A stretch of 37,851 nt of DNA, taken from Methylobacterium sp. W2 (GTDB lineage Bacteria; Pseudomonadota; Alphaproteobacteria; Rhizobiales; Beijerinckiaceae). The stretch lies in assembly GCF_020662345.1 (NCBI RefSeq), contig NZ_VMOA01000051.1, positions 1 through 37,851 on the forward strand. Direction: 5' to 3'. The position numbers and the translations under genes are program-made. Positions 33,613 to 37,851 of the stretch are shown here, piece by piece. The notes under the pieces were generated by a model. The model had not been told where the DNA came from. It made no database searches and worked only from the letters and a program-made list of their open reading frames with translations. How positions within the stretch are numbered: the stretch's first letter is position 1; each line of letters opens with the position of its first letter.

Positions 33613-33893
33613 GCTGATTTTTCTGAGGGCTAATTAATATCTTATAGATACTTTCTAGGAGCTTTTACAATAGGGCAGGATATCGGCGGCTTAGAGAATT
33701 AAAATGGCTGCATATCGTGAAGTGAACAATTTCAATTCGATTTGCTGAGGGCGGAAACGTCATCGCCCCCGGTATCATCGGAAAATTACAGCTGGCCTCA
33801 CGAGCACATTGAGCCAGTGGGATGCACGCTTCCAAAGTATGATTCGGTGCGTGTTGGATTAGGGTGTAGGCATGGGCAAAGAAGGAAGTTACC

Positions 33894-34259
33894 ATGCCGC
33901 GCAGGAAGACAACGCTTCAGCGCTCTGCACTCCTGGTGTTGGTCGCGGGAGGCTTCTGGCTGCCCGCCGGCATCGCTTCATCTCAACCATCCCCGAGCAC
34001 GTCCGATGCCGATCGGGATAAGCGGATGGAGGCTATGCACCAGCAGCACGTCCTGAATTCCGCAGGGCAGGCAAAGAAGGATAAGGATCGGGACGCCCGC
34101 ACCGATCGCCTATCGAGGTCCGTTTGCATCGGATGCGGCGGTGGCGTCGTTCTGTTCGATCGGTCAGGCGGCGCTGCAAAGAAGGAACCGCGCAAGGCTC
34201 AGGCAGCGAAGCCTCGTCGCATCGACCCTGCTCGCGCTGGAGGCGGGAGCGACGATTGA
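33894..34259 (+). CDS. Small secreted hypothetical protein
   Basis: 121 residues. The signal peptide is RSALLVLVAGGFWLPAGIAS, cleaved near ASSQ. The mature part is highly charged (DADRDKRMEAMHQQHVLNSA, KKDKDRDARTDRLSR), followed by SVCIGCGGGVVLFDRS with a CxxC pair and a basic tail. AAGGAAG upstream supports the start. The CxxC in a disordered charged chain could bind metal or form a disulphide. No family recognised. Confidence 0.6.
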   Translation: MPRRKTTLQRSALLVLVAGGFWLPAGIASSQPSPSTSDADRDKRMEAMHQQHVLNSAGQAKKDKDRDARTDRLSRSVCIGCGGGVVLFDRSGGAAKKEPRKAQAAKPRRIDPARAGGGSDD

Positions 34260-34332
34260 CGGCCCGACTAGCTAAAGAGCTTCGCGCCGAACTACCCACC
34301 CATCAGATCGAACTCAGTTGCAGTAATGATCC

Positions 34333-34653
34333 ATGGCAAAGCTAGCGTTCAATTTGATGCTGGAGGAGCCGCGCGAGACATACATTGTCACCAGCGCTGC
34401 ATTGATCGTCGGTAGGATCGACTGCATTCAGGCCGAGCCTGTGACGGATCAGCAATGGGCGTGGGGTATGCATCTCGACATCGGAGTGGCGCCATTCCGG
34501 CGCGGCGGAAACGCTGGTTCTGCCGACGAGGCGGCATCCAAGATGCGTGAGGCTTGGGAGGATTGGAAGGTCTGGGCCGGGTTGCAGGATGTCGAGGGAG
34601 CCGGAGGTACCACGACAGCGGCCGTTCAGATGCCCGTCAAATCGCTGACGTGA
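34333..34653 (+). CDS. Hypothetical protein
   Basis: 106 residues with no signal peptide: FNLMLEEPRETYIVTSAALI, then WAWGMHLDIGVAPFRRGGNA, then DEAASKMREAWEDWKVWAGL. An alpha/beta fold with a Trp-rich helix is suggested. Similar short proteins are frequent in Methylobacterium islands, but no function is known. It stands alone between oppositely oriented neighbours. Confidence 0.5.
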   Translation: MAKLAFNLMLEEPRETYIVTSAALIVGRIDCIQAEPVTDQQWAWGMHLDIGVAPFRRGGNAGSADEAASKMREAWEDWKVWAGLQDVEGAGGTTTAAVQMPVKSLT

Positions 34654-34755
34654 GGCATGGCAAAGGTATCCAACTCGTCGCCGTCACCTCGCGCTCACCA
34701 ACGGCAGGCCCTCACATAGGTGCTCGCGAGAGGTTCTGTCGCAGTCGTTGTCCGC

Positions 34756-35031
34756 TTAGGCAGCCGCGATCTCGAATTCCATTCCCCTGCCCGGTCCCTG
34801 GTCGGCATAGTCGATCAGCACGTATCCGCGCTCGCCCAAGCCGGCATCGAGGATGTCACGGTGCTTGCGAACCATCTGACCAATCGCGAGAGGCGTCAGG
34901 CGGGGGTTGCCTCGCCGGAGTTGATCGACGCCGATGTTGACGGGCGTGCCCTCTCGATCGGCAATCCGAACGAGTGCCAAGGCTAGATCGGCCGCCTTCG
35001 TTTCCGAGGCGGATTTCGCTTTAAAGGCCAT
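34756..35031 (-). CDS. Hypothetical protein, second gene of a small operon
   Basis: 91 residues: KAADLALALVRIADREGTPV, NIGVDQLRRGNPRLTPLAIG, QMVRKHRDILDAGLGERGYV. A helical, possibly DNA-binding arrangement. AAGGAGGA lies 8 bp upstream of the ATG and overlaps the end of the preceding gene, so the two are co-transcribed. Function unknown. Confidence 0.6.
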   Translation of the reverse strand: MAFKAKSASETKAADLALALVRIADREGTPVNIGVDQLRRGNPRLTPLAIGQMVRKHRDILDAGLGERGYVLIDYADQGPGRGMEFEIAAA

Positions 35032-35044
35032 GGTGGAGTCCTCC

Positions 35045-35293
35045 TTAGGCCGCCTGTAAGGCTGGACCGGCTTCCTCGAACATTAATATCAGTACGTGCC
35101 GGCCGGCGGCGTCGTGTACGTCAACGAGCCAGGCTGACCAGTCGAGCCGGCCTGCGCAACGACCCATGATCGTCCTGGCGACTCGCTTCGCTTCAGCGCG
35201 CAGATCCGCCCGCGCCCGCAGGTAGCGCCCAGATAAATCCAGCACTGCATGGTGGCCATCGGTGCAATGGAAACGGTAAGTACCCGCTCGCAT
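35045..35293 (-). CDS. DUF6894-like small protein
   Basis: 82 residues: TYRFHCTDGHHAVLDLSGRY followed by LRARADLRAEAKRVARTIMG and WLVDVHDAAGRHVLILMFEE. This strand-helix-strand layout (RFH-TDG, a helix rich in Ala/Arg, W-V-V-D--G--V--L-F) is the DUF6894 pattern common in Methylobacterium and relatives. The function is unknown. It starts 88 bp from the LexA box of the divergent SOS operon. Confidence 0.65.
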   Translation of the reverse strand: MRAGTYRFHCTDGHHAVLDLSGRYLRARADLRAEAKRVARTIMGRCAGRLDWSAWLVDVHDAAGRHVLILMFEEAGPALQAA

Positions 35294-35381
35294 TCGCCTT
35301 TTGCTCTCTCATCCACAGGCGTGCACAGGCGGGAAAGATTGTCCGCGCAGCTAGCTTGAGCTACGCGCATGAAAGCTGTTT

Positions 35382-35396
35382 GTTCTTCTTTTGTTC
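35382..35396 (+). promoter_or_regulatory. LexA (SOS) box
   Basis: GTTCTTCTTTTGTTC matches the alphaproteobacterial LexA site GTTC-N7-GTTC exactly and ends 19 bp before the first gene of the umuDC operon. It should repress the operon until DNA damage. Confidence 0.85.
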
Positions 35397-35415
35397 CACA
35401 GGAGGAGGCAGGCGG

Positions 35416-35637
35416 ATGCACGGTCGAATTGCGGAAGCCCCTGTCAGTGAAGCTGAGCGCATCGCGCGGGTGTACGTGCTCGCCGCGCGCGGCGACACCT
35501 GGGCAGCTCTTGTCCAGGCCGTAGCCGACGCCCTCATAGATTTGGCAGAAGTCGAGCAGCGCGCAACAAAGCGTGACCAGCTGATCTCACGTGGCTACGC
35601 CCGCGCCGGACAGCCATCGCCGAGCGCGCCGCTGTGA
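35416..35637 (+). CDS. Unknown protein, first gene of the SOS umuDC operon
   Basis: 73 residues from the ATG at 35416, with GGAGGAGGC upstream. The sequence is mainly helical (SEAERIARVYVLAARGDTWA, ALVQAVADALIDLAEVEQRA). It lies directly behind the LexA box, and its stop codon overlaps the GTG start of umuD (GTGA), so it is co-expressed with the mutagenic polymerase. No family is recognised. It could be a regulator or accessory of the Pol V-like complex; equally it could be a leader gene that ensures umuD translation. Confidence 0.6.
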   Translation: MHGRIAEAPVSEAERIARVYVLAARGDTWAALVQAVADALIDLAEVEQRATKRDQLISRGYARAGQPSPSAPL

Positions 35638-36089
35638 AGGTGCGTCAGATTGTGGAGCTCGGCGCCGAAGACGTGAGCACCGTTCGAGTGCTGATCCTCG
35701 GCCCTGCGCTCTGTGCTGGCTTTCCCTCACCAGCTGATGACTTCCTCGAGGGCTCCCTCGAACTGCCGCGCTGGCTGGCGCCAAACCCACCGGCAACGTT
35801 CGCCTGGAACATCTCCGGGGATTCCATGCGCGGCGCCGGCATCTTTGACCGCGACCTTGCCGTGGTGGATCGGAGCCTAAAGGCTGTACACGACAGCGTC
35901 GTGGTTGCCGCCGTCGACGGGCAGATGTCGATCAAGCGCTTCCTTATTGAGGAGCGGGTGGCGCGCCTCGCCTTCGACAACCCGGACCTCCCCGCCTTCG
36001 CAGTCGAAGAGGCCGCCGAGGCTGAGATATGGGGCGTGGTCCGGTTCTCAATCCGTTGGCACATCGCCCGGGCCGGGCTGGTCCGATGA
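35634..36089 (+). CDS. umuD: UmuD-like polymerase V accessory protein (S24 peptidase)
   Basis: 151 residues from a GTG at 35634. Self-cleavage site A28-G29 (LCAGFPSPADDF), catalytic S64 (GDSMRG) and K101 (MSIKRF) are spaced exactly as in E. coli UmuD (C24-G25, S60, K97). On RecA-stimulated autocleavage it would form UmuD' and join UmuC in an error-prone polymerase. The gene is coupled to its neighbours on both sides (GTGA before, ATGA after). Confidence 0.9.
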   Translation: MKVRQIVELGAEDVSTVRVLILGPALCAGFPSPADDFLEGSLELPRWLAPNPPATFAWNISGDSMRGAGIFDRDLAVVDRSLKAVHDSVVVAAVDGQMSIKRFLIEERVARLAFDNPDLPAFAVEEAAEAEIWGVVRFSIRWHIARAGLVR

Positions 36090-37384
36090 CCCGAGCCGTC
36101 GCCCTGATCGACGGCAACAGCTTCTATTGCTCCTGCGAGCGGGTGTTCGACCCGAAGCTTGCCGGTGTGCCCGTGATCGTCCTGTCCAATAATGATGGAT
36201 GTGCGGTGGCACGGACCGCCGAGGCCAAGGCACTGGGGATCAAGATGGGCGAGCCCTGGTTCATGATCCGGGACCTGTGCAAGCGCGAGGGCGTGCGGGC
36301 GTTCTCGTCGAATTACACCCTCTACGGTGACATGAGCGCCAGGGCGAATGCGGTCTATCGCGAATTCTCGCCAGCGGTGGAAATCTACTCCATCGACGAG
36401 AGCTTCCTCGACCTGTCCGACGTGCGAGAGGACCGGCGCGTAGAGCTCGCGCGGGATCTGCGCGCGACCGTGCGAGCCTGGACCGGCATACCTACTTGCG
36501 TCGGGATCGGGCCGACGAAGACGCTGGCCAAGCTCGCCAACCACATCGCCAAGACGATCCCGGATCTCGGCGGGGTGTGCGACCTCTCGGACGAGGACGA
36601 GCGGGCCGCCTGGCTGTGCCGCATCCATGTCGGCGAGGTGTGGGGGATTGGCCGGGCCTCGCTGGCAAAGCTGGAGGCCATGGGCGTCGACTCCATCGCC
36701 GATCTGCGCGACCTCGACCCGCGGCCCGTCCGCAAGGCGATGACGGTGGTCGGCGAGCGCATCATCCATGAGCTGCGCGGCGTCGCCTGCCTGCCGCTTG
36801 AGCTGATGCCGGCCCAACGGAAGGGCTGCGCTGTCACCCGCTCGTTCTCCAGCCGGATCGAGGATCGGGCGACGATGGAGCAGGCGGTCTCAGCGCATGC
36901 GACCCGTCTCGGTGAGAAGCTGCGCCGGGGTGGCCTTGGCACGTCCCACGTCTCGGTTTTCTACCATACGTCGGAATATGACCGCGGGGACCCGATGCGC
37001 TCGGTCTCGACGACGGTCACCCTACCCGAGGCGACGAATGACACGCTGGCGCTGATCAAGGCGGCTCGTGAAGGCGTGGCCCGCACTTGGCGCGAGGCAC
37101 CAGGCGACCGGCCGTGGCGCTACAGCAAGGCCGGCGTCATCACCACCGACCTCAAGCTGCTGGGGGATACCCAGCGTGCACTGATCGGGCAGCTCGACCG
37201 TGAGCGTAGCGCGCCGCTGATGGCCGCGATGGACGAGTGCAATCGCCGCTTCGGCCGTGGGGCCGTCGTGCCGGCTCGGGCGGGCCTGGAGAAGAAGCGC
37301 ACGTGGTCGACGAAGTTTGAGATGCGAAGCCCGCGCTACACCACGCAAGTCAGGGAGCTGCCGACGGCCCTCGCCCTGTCGTGA
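36086..37384 (+). CDS. umuC: UmuC-like Y-family DNA polymerase (Pol V catalytic subunit)
   Basis: 432 residues; the start is the ATG at 36086 inside the umuD stop codon. The Y-family catalytic motifs are intact: VALIDGNSFYCSCERVF with D9, LSNNDGCAVARTAEAKALGI, SNYTLYGDMS, and YSIDESFLDL with D104 and E105. The thumb/HhH region follows (WGIGRASLAKLEAMGVDSIA). The C-terminal part, including FSSRIEDRATMEQAVSAHAT, is the little-finger and UmuC-specific tail. It carries out translesion synthesis with UmuD' under SOS control. Island- and plasmid-borne umuDC are common. Confidence 0.93.
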   Translation: MTRAVALIDGNSFYCSCERVFDPKLAGVPVIVLSNNDGCAVARTAEAKALGIKMGEPWFMIRDLCKREGVRAFSSNYTLYGDMSARANAVYREFSPAVEIYSIDESFLDLSDVREDRRVELARDLRATVRAWTGIPTCVGIGPTKTLAKLANHIAKTIPDLGGVCDLSDEDERAAWLCRIHVGEVWGIGRASLAKLEAMGVDSIADLRDLDPRPVRKAMTVVGERIIHELRGVACLPLELMPAQRKGCAVTRSFSSRIEDRATMEQAVSAHATRLGEKLRRGGLGTSHVSVFYHTSEYDRGDPMRSVSTTVTLPEATNDTLALIKAAREGVARTWREAPGDRPWRYSKAGVITTDLKLLGDTQRALIGQLDRERSAPLMAAMDECNRRFGRGAVVPARAGLEKKRTWSTKFEMRSPRYTTQVRELPTALALS

Positions 37385-37409
37385 CAAAGCCTGATCCCTG
37401 GCAGGAGGC

Positions 37410-37631
37410 CTACAGGCCGAGATACCGGTCAGCGCCCGTCAACCCGACCTCCCGTCCCTCGCCGCACGCTATCTCGACCGCGACACGCCCCCCAGTACCG
37501 GGCTTGGCCATCGCGATAGATCCGCGCAGCTTGTGGGCCCCGCCATAGGCCAGTGGCCCATGAGCGGCGATGAGAGCCGTCGCCTCGAATCGTCCGGGCC
37601 GCAGCCGGTCTGTGAGCCATCGCGAGATCAA
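37410..37631 (-). CDS. Hypothetical protein
   Basis: 73 residues from a TTG: RFEATALIAAHGPLAYGGAH, KLRGSIAMAKPGTGGRVAVE, IACGEGREVGLTGADRYLGL. The alternation of beta strands and Gly turns looks protein-like, but the start is weak and no family is recognised. It is convergent with umuC, 25 bp after its end. Confidence 0.4.
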   Translation of the reverse strand: MISRWLTDRLRPGRFEATALIAAHGPLAYGGAHKLRGSIAMAKPGTGGRVAVEIACGEGREVGLTGADRYLGL

Positions 37632-37817
37632 TCGCAGGCCTTCCGCGCGCTACATGCGACGAGCTTCATCATGGCCCCGGCAGGACGATCTCTCTTGGTG
37701 TCTTCATCACTGCGCAAAAGATCGCCAGCCTGTAGAGTTTGCCCGTTCCGGCACCATTCTGTCGCAGCTACGAACCACCCCCTGTCACGTTAGCTGAGGC
37801 CTTCGGAAGGACAGACG

Positions 37818-37851
37818 ATGACCTCAGACCCGCGCACCGCCGGCCCCCGCC
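37818..37851 (+). CDS. Start of a gene running out of the window
   Basis: An ATG at 37818 preceded by GGAAGGA (37805-37811) opens a frame reading MTSDPRTAGPR up to the window edge. Too short to identify. Confidence 0.45.
   Translation, partial: MTSDPRTAGPR

Overview
The window looks like part of an alphaproteobacterial chromosome, most likely a Methylobacterium/Methylorubrum-type member of the Hyphomicrobiales. The evidence is a GC-rich background, a gene-transfer-agent (GTA) type terminase, a MucR regulator, the alphaproteobacterial LexA box GTTC-N7-GTTC, and several small protein types common in that group. The genus is an inference. I found no rRNA, tRNA or CRISPR array.

Layout. Bases 1-5713 look core-like: a strong terminator, an AT-rich HNH-nuclease gene, an SDR oxidoreductase, a LysR regulator, and the start of a GTA packaging module (TerS-like gene, then TerL). 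TerL stops abruptly at 5713-5716 in the middle of its nuclease domain. I take this as the left edge of inserted accessory DNA that continues to, or beyond, the window end. Bases 5717-9200 hold a phage/plasmid-type primase-helicase followed by a 162-bp imperfect inverted repeat and a decayed gene. Bases 9200-12800 hold small secreted proteins, two of them paralogous and one coupled to a 30-residue microprotein, then a DUF5681 gene pair behind two perfect palindromes. Bases 12830-15190 encode an MHYT-PAS-GGDEF-EAL cyclic-di-GMP protein. A complete 844-bp IS5/IS427-type insertion sequence lies at 15654-16497.

Bases 17121-20111 encode the most striking protein. It has an N-terminal two-lobed pepsin-like region with two DTG motifs 184 residues apart, then an M10/serralysin-type zinc protease, then RTX repeats. 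A second RTX protein (30433-32835) shares its C-terminal secretion-type domain. Between them lie an HNH protein, a TonB-dependent siderophore receptor behind a palindrome, a tyrosine integrase translationally coupled to a secreted protein, a broken RHH gene abutting a truncated IS1595 transposase, and an AT-rich three-gene PIN-domain (toxin-antitoxin-like) module. A second, 5'-truncated PIN gene follows, and its beginning coincides with one copy of a 22-bp direct repeat.

Bases 33082-37851 hold MucR, small hypothetical genes, and an SOS-controlled operon (unknown 73-residue protein, umuD, umuC) behind a perfect LexA box.

How the genes may work together: the two RTX proteins are probably exported by a type I secretion system encoded elsewhere. 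The primase, integrase, IS remnants, PIN modules and error-prone polymerase are typical cargo of mobile islands. The density of truncated genes suggests several overlapping insertions rather than one clean element.
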